64,000 nucleotides of DNA from Bacteroidales bacterium UBA6366 (GCA_002438845.1 DJRG01000042.1:1-64000); one strand, 5' to 3'. Positions 19,801 to 28,206 are shown, numbered from the stretch's first letter. Notes: generated from the letters alone by a model not told the origin. Translations and numbers: made by a program.

Positions 19801-19913
19801 ACAGACGCTTTTTCCTGACCGGCCATCGCAGTGGCACCCGTCACCGTGACCGGAGACATCGCCGAAAAGCCAGCCATGAGCATCAATGCATACAGATAGC
19901 ATCTTTTTCTCAT
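16869..19913 (-). CDS. SusC-like TonB-dependent outer-membrane transporter
   Basis: 1014 residues from the ATG at 19913 (MRKRCYLYALMLMAGFSAMS); the open frame runs to 19955 but those extra residues do not look like a signal peptide. Order: Sec signal, carboxypeptidase-D-regulatory domain (about 35-115, VTGLVVDKYGEPVPGVGIVI), TonB-box-like LADVIVTGVA, plug with LIIVDGIVTEGSLKDI and IEVIKGAAAASFYGSKAAGGVVHI, then the barrel ending SGTITLEF. It is preceded by a 124 bp gap from the sensor gene containing a TAnnTTTG element, so it probably has its own regulated promoter. Oligosaccharide importer of the second PUL. Confidence 0.95.
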   Translation of the reverse strand: MRKRCYLYALMLMAGFSAMSPVTVTGATAMAGQEKASVKVTGLVVDKYGEPVPGVGIVIKNTKQGTVTDVDGKFAISSSKGAVMVVSALGYATQEIVVDASSLRIVLEDSAEQLADVIVTGVARGTSRATLPFTVEKISEASIQEVTGNNVAVTLAGKMPGVKISYLNGNPGSEPVIKLRGGTSFDSNSQPLIIVDGIVTEGSLKDINMEDVEDIEVIKGAAAASFYGSKAAGGVVHIITKRGASLENGTVRVTFKTEEGPNWLGFRPQRSTAHGYVVGADGLPTTTMEDDTIWDNKWPGHDSYKDIFVPRFYASNTLGLTGRSKSGDINYYASVQNTKNPGVVKLLDGQNRTSFRVNMDARLSDKVSFNTSNLFVRTITDERSINFDDVYYSDYGADFLAKNLDGTDYKVNPNVVSTRNNINPLYDVANKRAESTGNRFLGSYGLRYIPTDWLSFNAVYSIDYSQKYQTSLVPKGRLTVNSPDGTDRSTGDVSNWTSNAFKHNVEASALLTKKFGDFNTNVRLQYLYEDTQSSGFSGGGSKLAVSGLDIISLDQADPETLDITSWGSRIVSNSMTAVFQGDWREEYMLDALVRRDGSSVLGDDARWQTYYRVSAAWNAAKTFKIPHVDLLKPRVSYGTAGILPAYGAKYEVYSMSNGSLYGGSQLGNRNLKPALSKELEIGVDARLFDRVTLDFAYSHKKNVDMPYAMAVSGVTGFEYQYLNIGEFFTNAYELSVGVDIIRKKNFSWDVYLTWDKLTQRIGELGRPDFYTGSGALLVASHSKYGEMYGTKFARSLDEVSTSKEIKPGQSVGDVFCINNYGFVVRKKEVGTVEERHMSVLDENGSNAKVSVGNMLPDFNANITSTFRYKGLMCYFTLSGQKGGLLYNNTRLYMSFAGRNAAFWDMSERDWENRKPMKYNNQHSRESFIEDASFIKLREFALNYSFNEKQLEKVGIGFLKGIKLGVIGRNLLTLTKYSGPDPETDTYSGSILEGTDTPKYPSDIRTVSGTITLEF

Positions 19914-19974
19914 AATTGATAGATTTATACTAATTGGTAAAAGTCTTAACTGCATTATTATGCAATCACAACCG

Positions 19975-19982
19975 CAAAGGTA
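19975..19982 (-). promoter_or_regulatory. Candidate -7 box upstream of susC of the second PUL
   Basis: On the minus strand TACCTTTG matches the Bacteroidetes -7 consensus TAnnTTTG exactly, 61 bp before the SusC start. I see no TTTG at the usual 19-20 bp upstream, which fits a promoter that needs an activator such as the hybrid two-component regulator encoded immediately upstream. The match is short, so confidence is limited. Confidence 0.45.
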
Positions 19983-20037
19983 GCCCGCGACACGTTCCGA
20001 AGCAGGAAAAATCGTATCAAAGAATCACAAATTCCTC

Positions 20038-23000
20038 TCAATCGCAATAATCCTTCGGCAAGACACCGAATTGCTTCTGGAAGCACTTCGAGAAATACGA
20101 CGGAGAACTGAATCCGACGATATACGCGACCTCGTTCACCTTGTAGACATCCTCCTTCAATAGTTCGGCGGCTCTCTTAAGACGGCAAAGACGGATGAAG
20201 TCATTCGGTGAAAGCTCCGAAATTCCTTTCAACTTCCTGTAAAGGGTCGCCCTGCTCATATACATCGCCTTTGCGATGTCATCGACATCCAACTCTGTGT
20301 CCTCGATGTGGTCATAGACATAGTCCATGATCTTTTTCATGAACATCTCGTCAGACTTGGAATGAGCGATCGAGGAGACCGGCTCCGTCGGCGAATGCAG
20401 GAACGTGTCGCAAAGACGGGCCCTCAGGCGGAGAAGGCTGTCGATCCTGGCCAGCAGAATCCCAGGCGAAAATGGTTTGGGAATATAATCATCCGCCCCG
20501 TTGTTCAGTCCGCTTATCTGTGAATCAGGGTCTGTCTTTGCCGTGAGAAGTATGAAAGGAATATGACTGTAGTTTATGTTCGCCTTGGCTTCGGCGCAGA
20601 ACTCCATGCCATCCTTGCCCGGCATGATAAGGTCGCTTATGATCAGATCCACCTTATTCGCGGCCAACACCTTCAGGCCTTCCTCTCCATCGGACGCGGT
20701 CAGGACGTTATACGTTCCCTTCAACGTGTCTGACATCAGCACACGGAACTCCGCATTGTCATCAACCACAAGGATTGTCTTGGCATCGGCCTTATGCGCC
20801 ATGTCATTCTGTTCGGTTCCCTGACCGGGCTGTTCCTGAATCACATCATTGTCAAGCATTATGACATCCCTCTGCCTCAGAGGAAGTTCAAGGACAAATG
20901 TCACATCTTCGGCGGACGCGTCAAGTGTCAGGCTTCCGGAATGCATCTCCGCCAGATTCCTTGCGAAAGGCAGGCCTATCCCGGTTCCTTCGCTGTTCTT
21001 GTCAAGTTTGACGAACGGCTCGAAGATACGCTCAGCCTCACCATCCGGGATGCGGTCTCCGTCATTCGCCACAGTCAGAATGAAAGTCCGTCCGTTATCC
21101 GTCAATGAAAGCGAGATCAGATGCGCCGCATGCTTGAGGGCGTTGCTCAGAAGGTTGCTCAGAATCTTGGTGAACACCTCACCGTCGACATCCGCCATCA
21201 ACTCATGCTCCGGCAAGGATGCCCGAAGTTCAATCCCTTTTATCTTGGCGGACGGCGAGAATCTTCCGCAAGTCTCCCTCACAAGCTTCACCAACTCTAC
21301 CCTACGGAAATTCAGACGGTTCACAGCAGGATCTATCTTTTTGAAATCCATCAGTTCATTGACAAGTTTGAGAAGCCGGTTGGCGTTCCTGCGTATTATG
21401 GAGAGGACCTCATAGTTCTTGTCATCCTTTCCAATATTGTTCATGACATTCTCTATCGGGACCGTTATCAGAGTAAGAGGAGTCCTGATCTCATGAGTGA
21501 TGTTCGTAAAAAAGTCTATCTTCGAATTATACAATTCCTTCTCTTTGGTCCTTTGCATACTCTCGAACGCCTGTCTGTTCCGACGTTTATAATACAGGAC
21601 AATGAGCCATACAGCCGAAGAACACAAGGCGGCGGCCAACAGTGCGAACAAGATCCTGGCCCAGACCGTCCTGTACCACGGAGGAAGCACCCTGATTTCC
21701 AAAGATTTTTCAACCGGTGACCAGAGTTCCTCCGCACTGACAGCCCTGACCGTCAACCTGTATCTGGCCGGCAGCAGACGTGAGAACGTTATGGTCGCCG
21801 TCTTTCCGGCAGGAACCCACTCGTCGCCAAGTCCCTTGACCATATAATAGTAATTCACATCCTGACGCTCGGAATAATCTATGCAGGTGAACCCGACACT
21901 AAACACGGACTGGCGAGGCCTCAGGACAATCTCATCGGAAGCGATTATGGATTTGTCCAGCGGTGAGCCATCCGTTCCAGGCTCGACAGGCTCGTTGAAC
22001 AGCAGGAACTTGTTGAAAAGGATGGCAGGCGGAGTAGAAAGACGTTTCAGATGGTCAGGATCAAAGGAGGCAATGCCCTTCACGCATCCGAACAGAAGTC
22101 TCCCATCGTGCGTCCTCACACCTGACTTATAATTGAACTGATTGTAGATCAGCCCATTCTCACTATTCACCGTAATAATCCGTCCCGAATCAGATGAGAT
22201 TCGGAACAAGCCTTTGTTGGTGCTGCCCCAGATATTTCCGCCCCCGTCCTCAAGGAGTTTGTATATAACCCCGTTCGGAAGGCCGTCAGACTCATCATAA
22301 CGCGAGTCGAAGGACTGCTTGTTCCTGTCGAACCGGAAAACACCTTTCCCTTCCGTCCCGACCCACATATTCCCGTCCTTGTCAAGCAATAGGGTTATCG
22401 CCTGGGTGATTCTGTCCCGTGCATCACGCCCCATGTCCGGATTGTCCCACACATCGTTCCTCCCATCATACCGGAACACACCCTGGCCTATGGTGGCGAA
22501 CCAAAGGTGACCGTCGATGTCTTCGGCGATATCATTCACGGAAGATGTGATCAAGTCTCCCCGGACATGCTCGAACTTCCCGGAAGATGCGTCATAGCGG
22601 CACAAGCCCTTGATTGTGCCTATCCAAATGGCGTTATCGTAGCCTTTGTATATTGAATATACACTGTCGTCGATCAAAGAGCCCGGCTTCCCGTCATTTG
22701 TGAAATGGCGGTGGCGTCCCGTGTTCACATCCAGCACATAGAGCCCATCCATATAGGTTCCCACCCACAACTCCGAGTCTCCCACAAGAGCCAGGGCATG
22801 AACATTGGTGGCGTCGATGAACCCGCTTGAGAATGTCCTCGCCCGACTGTCGTAGAAGTTCAATCCGGCGTCCTCGGTGGCGATCCAAAGATTGCCGTCC
22901 CGGTCCTCACACATCTCGCTGATGCTCTTGCCTTTAAGATCCCCAGGCATGTCACCGGGGCATATCTTCGCAAACTGTGATGTGTATTCCGAATAATAGT

Positions 23001-24009
23001 TGATCCCGCCAAAGAACGACCCTGCCCACATCCCTCCTTCAGAGTCCTCGGCGATGGAATGGATCGAGTTGTCCGACAGAGAGTAATCATCATTAGGAGA
23101 ATGCCTGAGATTGTGAAGTGACCCGTTCTCGCAGACATACAATCCGTTTTCCGTACCAACCCAAAGATTCTTCCTATGGTCAATGTAAATGTCATGGATG
23201 ATGGTCTCTGTTATGGACTGGCCGTCCTGAGACTTCCACGCAAGAAACGAGTGACTCCTCAAGTCAAACATATACAGACCTTTCTGGGCACAGCCGACAA
23301 GCAAGGTGTTCCTGTCCAACGACGCTATCTTCCAGATGTCACGGAAAAGTGGATTCTCTTTCGGGCCGAAAAGACGTATCTCCCCGGTCGCCGGAGAATA
23401 TCTGAACATCCCCTTCGAATTAGTGGACACCCAAATGTTGCCGTCCCCCGCAAGACACATGCTCCTTATGTACCGTCCGGCCCTGTCTGAAGCGTCAAGC
23501 AACGGGACCGGTGCGCAACCGCCATCCCGGCCAACCCTGAACAGGCCATAATTGGCCACCACGACCCAGAGATCTCCGTTAAGATCGGTCGCCATGTCTC
23601 TGACAAGACCGGTGACTGGTTCTCCTTCCGTTCCAGTCAGTTCAACCGCACTGAAAGCCTCGGAAACCGGATCATACACGGAAAGTCCTTCCCTTGTCCC
23701 GACGTAGATGCGCCCGTCATCACTGCGGTGAAGACAGATGGTCACATTGCTCTTGAGCCCGTCCCCGACAGATGATCTGTTGAATATGCGGAATGAATCT
23801 CCATCATAGACACTGACCCCGTCTCCCGTCGCGGCCCAGATCCGGCCATACGAATCCTGGATTATGTCATAGACAGAATTCTGGGACAGGCCACTTTCAA
23901 CGTCCAGACAGTTGAAATAGAAATCGCTCGCGATTGAGGCCACCGGCATGACGAGTGACAGTGACAACAAAGCAAAGACATGACGCAGGACAACTTTCAA
24001 ATTAAGCAT
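20038..24009 (-). CDS. Hybrid two-component system sensor/regulator (HTCS)
   Basis: 1323 residues from the ATG at 24009 (MLNLKVVLRHVFALLSLSLVMPVASIAS); the open frame reaching 24210 overlaps the upstream gene and is not needed. Order: signal peptide; about 14 Reg_prop beta-propeller repeats (two seven-bladed propellers, for example YDIIQDSYGRIWAATGDGVS); Y_Y_Y domain (YYYMVKGLGDEWVPAG); transmembrane helix (ILFALLAAALCSSAVWLIVL); HisKA with phospho-acceptor His839 (THEIRTPLTLI); HATPase (SEGTGIGLPFARNL); receiver with Asp1126 (DLIISDLIMPG); C-terminal AraC-type helix-turn-helix. Such proteins bind an oligosaccharide in the periplasm and activate their PUL. It is the last gene of an operon with two beta-barrels and a PCMD lipoprotein, and upstream of SusCD on the same strand. 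Confidence 0.95.
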   Translation of the reverse strand: MLNLKVVLRHVFALLSLSLVMPVASIASDFYFNCLDVESGLSQNSVYDIIQDSYGRIWAATGDGVSVYDGDSFRIFNRSSVGDGLKSNVTICLHRSDDGRIYVGTREGLSVYDPVSEAFSAVELTGTEGEPVTGLVRDMATDLNGDLWVVVANYGLFRVGRDGGCAPVPLLDASDRAGRYIRSMCLAGDGNIWVSTNSKGMFRYSPATGEIRLFGPKENPLFRDIWKIASLDRNTLLVGCAQKGLYMFDLRSHSFLAWKSQDGQSITETIIHDIYIDHRKNLWVGTENGLYVCENGSLHNLRHSPNDDYSLSDNSIHSIAEDSEGGMWAGSFFGGINYYSEYTSQFAKICPGDMPGDLKGKSISEMCEDRDGNLWIATEDAGLNFYDSRARTFSSGFIDATNVHALALVGDSELWVGTYMDGLYVLDVNTGRHRHFTNDGKPGSLIDDSVYSIYKGYDNAIWIGTIKGLCRYDASSGKFEHVRGDLITSSVNDIAEDIDGHLWFATIGQGVFRYDGRNDVWDNPDMGRDARDRITQAITLLLDKDGNMWVGTEGKGVFRFDRNKQSFDSRYDESDGLPNGVIYKLLEDGGGNIWGSTNKGLFRISSDSGRIITVNSENGLIYNQFNYKSGVRTHDGRLLFGCVKGIASFDPDHLKRLSTPPAILFNKFLLFNEPVEPGTDGSPLDKSIIASDEIVLRPRQSVFSVGFTCIDYSERQDVNYYYMVKGLGDEWVPAGKTATITFSRLLPARYRLTVRAVSAEELWSPVEKSLEIRVLPPWYRTVWARILFALLAAALCSSAVWLIVLYYKRRNRQAFESMQRTKEKELYNSKIDFFTNITHEIRTPLTLITVPIENVMNNIGKDDKNYEVLSIIRRNANRLLKLVNELMDFKKIDPAVNRLNFRRVELVKLVRETCGRFSPSAKIKGIELRASLPEHELMADVDGEVFTKILSNLLSNALKHAAHLISLSLTDNGRTFILTVANDGDRIPDGEAERIFEPFVKLDKNSEGTGIGLPFARNLAEMHSGSLTLDASAEDVTFVLELPLRQRDVIMLDNDVIQEQPGQGTEQNDMAHKADAKTILVVDDNAEFRVLMSDTLKGTYNVLTASDGEEGLKVLAANKVDLIISDLIMPGKDGMEFCAEAKANINYSHIPFILLTAKTDPDSQISGLNNGADDYIPKPFSPGILLARIDSLLRLRARLCDTFLHSPTEPVSSIAHSKSDEMFMKKIMDYVYDHIEDTELDVDDIAKAMYMSRATLYRKLKGISELSPNDFIRLCRLKRAAELLKEDVYKVNEVAYIVGFSSPSYFSKCFQKQFGVLPKDYCD

Positions 24010-24034
24010 CGGGCCGGGGCAAGACTTACAAATG

Positions 24035-25639
24035 TCAATATTCAAGTTTAAAGTCATCGACCCAAAGGATTGAGTCCGGACTGCCGGTAAAGTAATCGCC
24101 AAGCATGCTGGCGGCGCATGAGACGATGATGTGGGTAGGACGACGGGATGTGGAGACATATTCAAGAGGAATCTCGACCTTGGTCCACTCCATGTCGTGG
24201 TCTGTGACAAAATTGCCGTAAGCTATGACATTCGGACCTTTGGAGTCAAAGAATGTCTCTTTCTTAGTGGTATTGACCTCCACCGGACTGTCAGCCGAGC
24301 CACCATATTCCTTGGGACTCCAATCACCGAGAGCCACCCAGACGGTTCCTCTGTCGTTGTCTCCGACTTTGACCACATCATCGTCAGGATAGCCTCCCAA
24401 CGTCTTCTGCTGGATCTTTCCGCTCTTGTACTTGAGCCATACGGTCAGCTTCCGTGGACGAAGGGTAAATGGACGCCCCATATTGATTACTCCGCCGGAC
24501 ATACCGATGGTCTTTACATATTCACCGGAGAAAACATTGCCGGCCGCGAATTTGAGGATCACGTACTGCGACTCCATCTTCAATGAATATTTCCCCTCAA
24601 CCTTCTCCGCGTCATCCGGTTTTGTGATGGCATAGCTTGATCCGATAGTGGTCGAGCCTTTGTTCCCGCATCCCCACCACTTGGCCTGGAGGCTTGGATC
24701 CGAAGAATTCGGATCGAAAAACGAGTAATACCTTTTGGACTCGGCGTTGCTGAACGTCTCGAATCCTGAGTTCGGAAGTTGGAGCTCCGCCTCTGTTTTA
24801 AACATCCGCACCTCCGTGATTTCGTCTCCGCTGAAGGCAAGACACTCATACTCAGTCAAAGGTTCAAGCCCCTCAACCATAGCACCGAACGTGCCGCCAT
24901 TGGAAGTGACATTCGCGACATTTCTCCAATCGGTTTCGCCCTTTTTCCTGACACGGAATCCATTGTCACGCCCTTCAATTCCGGAAGCATTGAGCCAAGC
25001 GACCCTGGTCCAAGCATCAACGCCTATCATCGAGATGGAGGTCTCGACCGTTTCCGCAGAAATTGTCCACTCCTCGACAACGTCACGATAGGACACCCTC
25101 ACCACCACAGAAGTCGTAAAATCGTGGATTGAAGCGGCAACCGGGGAATATTCCGCCACACCCTCCGGTCCAAGTTTCATGGAAACCACGTTCAGCTTCT
25201 TCAAATCCATCGAGGACGGAATCTTGAATGTCACCCGTCTGTTGTCAGAATCTATCACGGAATCCCCGGACTGGCCGGAAACCGTGAAGTAACGCTCTAT
25301 CGGTTGTTCCGCCTTGATCGTCCAGTCAAAGTTCCGTTCATAAAGGCTCAATGTGACGTTTAAAGGCGAAGACAGATCCCGCACACCCGTCAATTCCGCC
25401 GAAGCAGCGACAGCCTTCTCATTGAAAGAAACCTCTGTGATGCCCACCCCTCGGATGTCCGTTGCCTCCTCCAGCGTGATCAAGACCTCGCGGGCCTCCT
25501 TGTCGATGCTGACAGATTTGGCGCCCACGACCTGAAGGCCTGTTATCTCGGCGGCCACATCCGGATAAGGGATGTCGTTCTTGATGCAGGACACAGCGGC
25601 AAGAAGCATAATGAATATGGCAAAGAATCTGTTTTTCAT
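24035..25639 (-). CDS. PCMD-type (putative carbohydrate metabolism domain) lipoprotein
   Basis: 534 residues, signal MKNRFFAIFIMLLAAVSC. Residues about 30-200 hold two DUF5018/Ig-like repeats (ITEVSFNEKAV, TFKIPSSMDLKKLNVVSMKL). Residues 205-285 look like a fibronectin-III module (TRVAWLNASG, LEPLTEYECLAFSGDE). The last 240 residues match the PCMD beta-jelly-roll pattern (LPNSGFETFS, YAITKPDDAEKVEGKYSLKM, RPTHIIVSCAASMLGDYFTGS and the ending ILWVDDFKLEY). PCMD proteins are found in Bacteroidetes glycan loci; biochemical role is not established. It sits 3 bp after a beta-barrel gene and 25 bp before the HTCS, so all four are one transcript. Confidence 0.78.
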   Translation of the reverse strand: MKNRFFAIFIMLLAAVSCIKNDIPYPDVAAEITGLQVVGAKSVSIDKEAREVLITLEEATDIRGVGITEVSFNEKAVAASAELTGVRDLSSPLNVTLSLYERNFDWTIKAEQPIERYFTVSGQSGDSVIDSDNRRVTFKIPSSMDLKKLNVVSMKLGPEGVAEYSPVAASIHDFTTSVVVRVSYRDVVEEWTISAETVETSISMIGVDAWTRVAWLNASGIEGRDNGFRVRKKGETDWRNVANVTSNGGTFGAMVEGLEPLTEYECLAFSGDEITEVRMFKTEAELQLPNSGFETFSNAESKRYYSFFDPNSSDPSLQAKWWGCGNKGSTTIGSSYAITKPDDAEKVEGKYSLKMESQYVILKFAAGNVFSGEYVKTIGMSGGVINMGRPFTLRPRKLTVWLKYKSGKIQQKTLGGYPDDDVVKVGDNDRGTVWVALGDWSPKEYGGSADSPVEVNTTKKETFFDSKGPNVIAYGNFVTDHDMEWTKVEIPLEYVSTSRRPTHIIVSCAASMLGDYFTGSPDSILWVDDFKLEY

Positions 25640-25642
25640 AAC

Positions 25643-26386
25643 TTAAATGTGAAAACTGAGTCCGAATGAAATGTCAAGTATGTCCAGCATGAAGCGAACC
25701 TTGGAAAAATCCCTCGTTCCCACAATCTCACCGTTCTTGTAATAGTCGATGTGGTTGTAGGTCGCTCCCCCGATGCCGATCGAGACATGGGTGCTGATGC
25801 TGTTCGTCACAAAGACCATGAGTCCCGGATGAACCGCTATCTTGATCCTGTTCGCGGCCGAATAGGAATCAAGGCTCTCCTCGTTGTAGGAGAACGAGGT
25901 ACGGGTGTATGAATATCCCAACGACACATCGGTGAACACCCCGAAACGGCTGCGCTTGTCCAACGGGGCGTAGGCGCGGTGGAAAACCTCCGTCTGGATC
26001 GAGCGGGAATCCGCCATAATGTCACTTAGCGAGAACGAAAGGTCATCGCTGAGCATGGAAAGGTCGGCGTTCGAGACAGCCCCCTTGGCCGTCGAATATT
26101 TCGCCCTCAGCCCGACAGTCCTGTTGTTCCTGTAGGTGTAGTCCAGATAAGGAGCGACAGTCATCATCGTCCCACTGGCGTCCAGATGCTGAAGCAGCAT
26201 AAGATACTCGCTGTCATTGCTGAACAAGTCCACATAAGAGAACTGGACTCCAGCCGAGAAATCACCTTTCGGCATGAACAGGCGGTCTGGTCCCCTCTGG
26301 ATATCAGGAGAGTCATCACCCTTATCTTCAGCACCAAGCCACAGGCTGGAAAGAGCCAGCAATAATGTCAATGCTATCCTTCTCAT
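25643..26386 (-). CDS. Outer-membrane beta-barrel protein (paralogue 2)
   Basis: 247 residues with signal MRRIALTLLLALSSLWLGA. Alternating polar/hydrophobic strands, a Phe-rich C-terminal end (LDISFGLSFHI) and repeated aromatic girdles indicate an 8- to 10-stranded barrel. It resembles its upstream neighbour: both carry GDFSAGVQFSY / GTWMIGGGASYM starts, a CPGFMAFVTNRLA / HPGLMVFVTNSIS strand, and the same length, so the pair comes from a duplication. The ATG lies 3 bp after the neighbour's stop. No domain beyond a generic outer-membrane barrel is recognisable; a pore, receptor or anchor for the PCMD lipoprotein is possible. Confidence 0.7.
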   Translation of the reverse strand: MRRIALTLLLALSSLWLGAEDKGDDSPDIQRGPDRLFMPKGDFSAGVQFSYVDLFSNDSEYLMLLQHLDASGTMMTVAPYLDYTYRNNRTVGLRAKYSTAKGAVSNADLSMLSDDLSFSLSDIMADSRSIQTEVFHRAYAPLDKRSRFGVFTDVSLGYSYTRTSFSYNEESLDSYSAANRIKIAVHPGLMVFVTNSISTHVSIGIGGATYNHIDYYKNGEIVGTRDFSKVRFMLDILDISFGLSFHI

Positions 26387-26389
26387 AGG

Positions 26390-27130
26390 CTACAGATAAT
26401 AATAAAGGCTGAAACCCACGGCAAGCAGGTTGACCTTGAAGTTGATGATTGTGACACTGCGGTCTCCCTCGGCCACGCGGTTGTGACTCTGGTCCGTCCA
26501 GTCGAAATGCAGCCCAAGCATGTTCACGCTGACATCTATCGCAAGTCTGTTCGTGACAAACGCCATGAAGCCAGGGCAAACATTGATTCCAAGCGAGTTG
26601 GAAGTCTCGTAGGAAGCGTTCACCTTGTTGTTATGCCCGTCCAGAACCTTTCCCTGGCCGTAGGAATATGACAGCTGCAGCTCGTTGAAAAGTCCCAGTC
26701 TCTTCAACTGTCCCACAGGAATATAGTAGCGTCCTATTCCCTGGATCTCAAAGACATGGCTGATCTTGTGATAGTCCGACAGCGACAGGTCTATGTCCTC
26801 GAAATTCATCTGAGCGGAATCCAACTTGAACATATTCCTCTTGTAACCGGCCCTGACGCCGACTCCCATGTTGTCCTTGACCATGTAGCAGAACGCCGGG
26901 CTGACGGAAAGCGTGTAGCCGGTCGAGTTGATGCCGTTCACGACAAGCAGACGGGAATCGTTGTTGTTGTGCAGCATGTAGCTGGCGCCTCCGCCGATCA
27001 TCCATGTCCCCTTCTTGATGAAGCAAGGCTGGGAGGACAGGTCTATCCCCCTGTCCAGTTTCTGCCCCTCGGCCACAAGCGGGCCCAGGAGCAGAAGCAA
27101 GGTTGTGACATATTGGAATCCGTGTCTCAT
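26390..27130 (-). CDS. Outer-membrane beta-barrel protein (paralogue 1)
   Basis: 246 residues from the ATG at 27130 (MRHGFQYVTTLLLLLGPLVAEG); another ATG at 27136 adds two residues. Sec signal, then amphipathic beta strands ending in an aromatic run (LLAVGFSLYYYL), as in outer-membrane barrels. It is the first gene of the transcript that ends with the HTCS and has a near-perfect promoter at 27224-27254. Paralogous to the next gene. No specific family is recognisable. Confidence 0.7.
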   Translation of the reverse strand: MRHGFQYVTTLLLLLGPLVAEGQKLDRGIDLSSQPCFIKKGTWMIGGGASYMLHNNNDSRLLVVNGINSTGYTLSVSPAFCYMVKDNMGVGVRAGYKRNMFKLDSAQMNFEDIDLSLSDYHKISHVFEIQGIGRYYIPVGQLKRLGLFNELQLSYSYGQGKVLDGHNNKVNASYETSNSLGINVCPGFMAFVTNRLAIDVSVNMLGLHFDWTDQSHNRVAEGDRSVTIINFKVNLLAVGFSLYYYL

Positions 27131-27223
27131 GATCATTCGTAGCTGTCCGCTTCTCTAAATCGTCTTTAAATACACTACCGTTCAATTTATGAGAGCAGGC
27201 ACATGCCGCCGCGCTCATATTCG

Positions 27224-27254
27224 CAAATGTAATGCTTTTTTAGACATATTCAAA
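27224..27254 (-). promoter_or_regulatory. Promoter of the beta-barrel/PCMD/HTCS operon
   Basis: On the minus strand TTTG (27254-27251), 19 bp spacer and TACATTTG (27231-27224) match the Bacteroidetes -33/-7 consensus exactly. The -33 element overlaps the stop codon of the DUF3795 gene. The predicted leader to the first ATG is about 85 nt and can fold (GGCATGTGCC core near 27200). Confidence 0.75.
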
Positions 27255-27585
27255 AATTCCGCAGATTATCACGGGCGCCAGGGGCGTTCCTGAAGACTTG
27301 TCCGACCTCCTCACAGGTGTCGATCAGCTCACACTCCGCGCAAGTGCCATAACCTTTTTCCCGCACACACTTACGGATCGGGCAGAGTTCACTGCAATAG
27401 AGGTACTTCACACCCTCGGTACGACACCCCATGCAATTGATATGCTCAGGCTTGATCGGGGCATTATTCGCCTCGGCCCATAGTTTGGCCGTCTTTTCCC
27501 TAAGCGAGTCATCATTGTTCAACGTGGCCTTGCGGGCATCGCAATTCCCGCAGTCCAGCCCGCAGCAAGCAATCAAATCCTTCAT
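27250..27585 (-). CDS. DUF3795 cysteine-rich protein
   Basis: 111 residues, cytoplasmic (no signal). Eleven Cys residues in the DUF3795 arrangement: IACCGLDCGNCDA at the N-terminus, INCMGCRTEG, YCSELCPIRKC and YGTCAECELIDTCEEV. The spacing suggests metal binding (zinc or Fe-S), but no function is established for the family. Single-gene transcript: its own promoter lies at 27609-27638 and the next operon has its own promoter overlapping the stop codon. Confidence 0.85.
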   Translation of the reverse strand: MKDLIACCGLDCGNCDARKATLNNDDSLREKTAKLWAEANNAPIKPEHINCMGCRTEGVKYLYCSELCPIRKCVREKGYGTCAECELIDTCEEVGQVFRNAPGARDNLRNF

Positions 27586-27608
27586 ATTCCATTAATAATT
27601 TGTTAACG

Positions 27609-27638
27609 CAAAATTAGTGGATCAGGCTCGGATCCCAA
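27609..27638 (-). promoter_or_regulatory. Promoter of the DUF3795 gene
   Basis: On the minus strand TTG (27638-27636), a 19 bp spacer and TAATTTTG (27616-27609) fit the Bacteroidetes consensus; the -33 box lacks the first T of TTTG. It is 24 bp before the start codon. Confidence 0.6.
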
Positions 27639-28053
27639 TGCTTCCCGCATGGACAATACTCACGAACAAACAACTACGCATCAAACAATTACACAGACCG
27701 CACATGGACAAACGCCCTTCAATGCAATAAAGTCCAACCAGTCATAAGTCTTGAATATACTCCCGCCTAATGATTCGGCTGACTAAAAAGTATTATTCAA
27801 CCTCCAAAGAACGTGTCAAGTCGCCGAGCCCATCGAAGCGCCCGATACGAGCCAATCCGGCTCAAATCCAGCCGTCGTGTTTTGTGTGACGGGCAATAAT
27901 TCGGAAAGTACTGAAAACCAAAGTGTGGAGCATCACCCGTTTATTATCAACGACTTACAAATCATTGCCGGGGCGATCGGGAGGGCACGATTCCATAACT
28001 GACTAAGTATATGGACATTGCCAAACACGGAGATGTTGCTGCCCCGATTGTGC
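27639..28053. other. Stretch without a recognisable gene
   Basis: About 415 bases upstream of the DUF3795 promoter and downstream of tRNA-Ser hold no gene I can support. One plus-strand frame stays open for about 70 codons up to a stop near 27995, but it has no ATG, no ribosome site and no family resemblance. No repeat, integrase remnant or duplicate of the tRNA 3' end was found by eye. Together with the hairpins next to the tRNA, it could be a decayed integration site, which I cannot prove. Confidence 0.4.
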
Positions 28054-28109
28054 CCCGTTTTTTAACGGGTAATCCGCTAATTCATTGATATTCAACAAAT
28101 TAGCGGATT
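28054..28109. repeat. Two hairpins abutting the 3' end of tRNA-Ser
   Basis: A perfect 12-bp inverted repeat, AATCCGCTAATT (28071-28082) and AATTAGCGGATT (28098-28109), with a 15 nt loop, begins 4 bp from the tRNA 3' end. Directly beyond it CCCGTT-TTTT-AACGGG (28054-28069) forms a second stem. The first could end tRNA transcription or protect the 3' end, although no T-run follows it on the minus strand. Confidence 0.65.
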
Positions 28110-28113
28110 TACG

Positions 28114-28198
28114 CGGAGAGGGAGGGATTCGAACCCCCGGAGCCTCGCAGCTCAACAGTTTTCAAGACTGCCGTAATCGACCACTCTACCACCTCTCC
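28114..28198 (-). tRNA. tRNA-Ser (anticodon UGA)
   Basis: 85 nt on the minus strand. The acceptor stem pairs GGAGAGG with CCTCTCC, discriminator G, no encoded CCA. The anticodon loop is CTTGAAA, giving TGA, which reads UCN serine codons. A long variable arm (type II tRNA) and the T-loop TTCGAAT flanked by GGGGG/CCCTC stems support serine. A consensus promoter lies at 28227-28257. Confidence 0.96.
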
Positions 28199-28206
28199 AG
28201 ACTTTG

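Noticed and set aside
24010..24210. N-terminal extension of the HTCS
   Set aside because: The extra 67 residues overlap the PCMD gene and are not signal-like; the ATG at 24009 gives a good signal peptide.
27780..27997. Small open frame of about 70 codons on the plus strand
   Set aside because: No ATG, no ribosome site, no recognisable domain; kept only as part of the gene-poor stretch.
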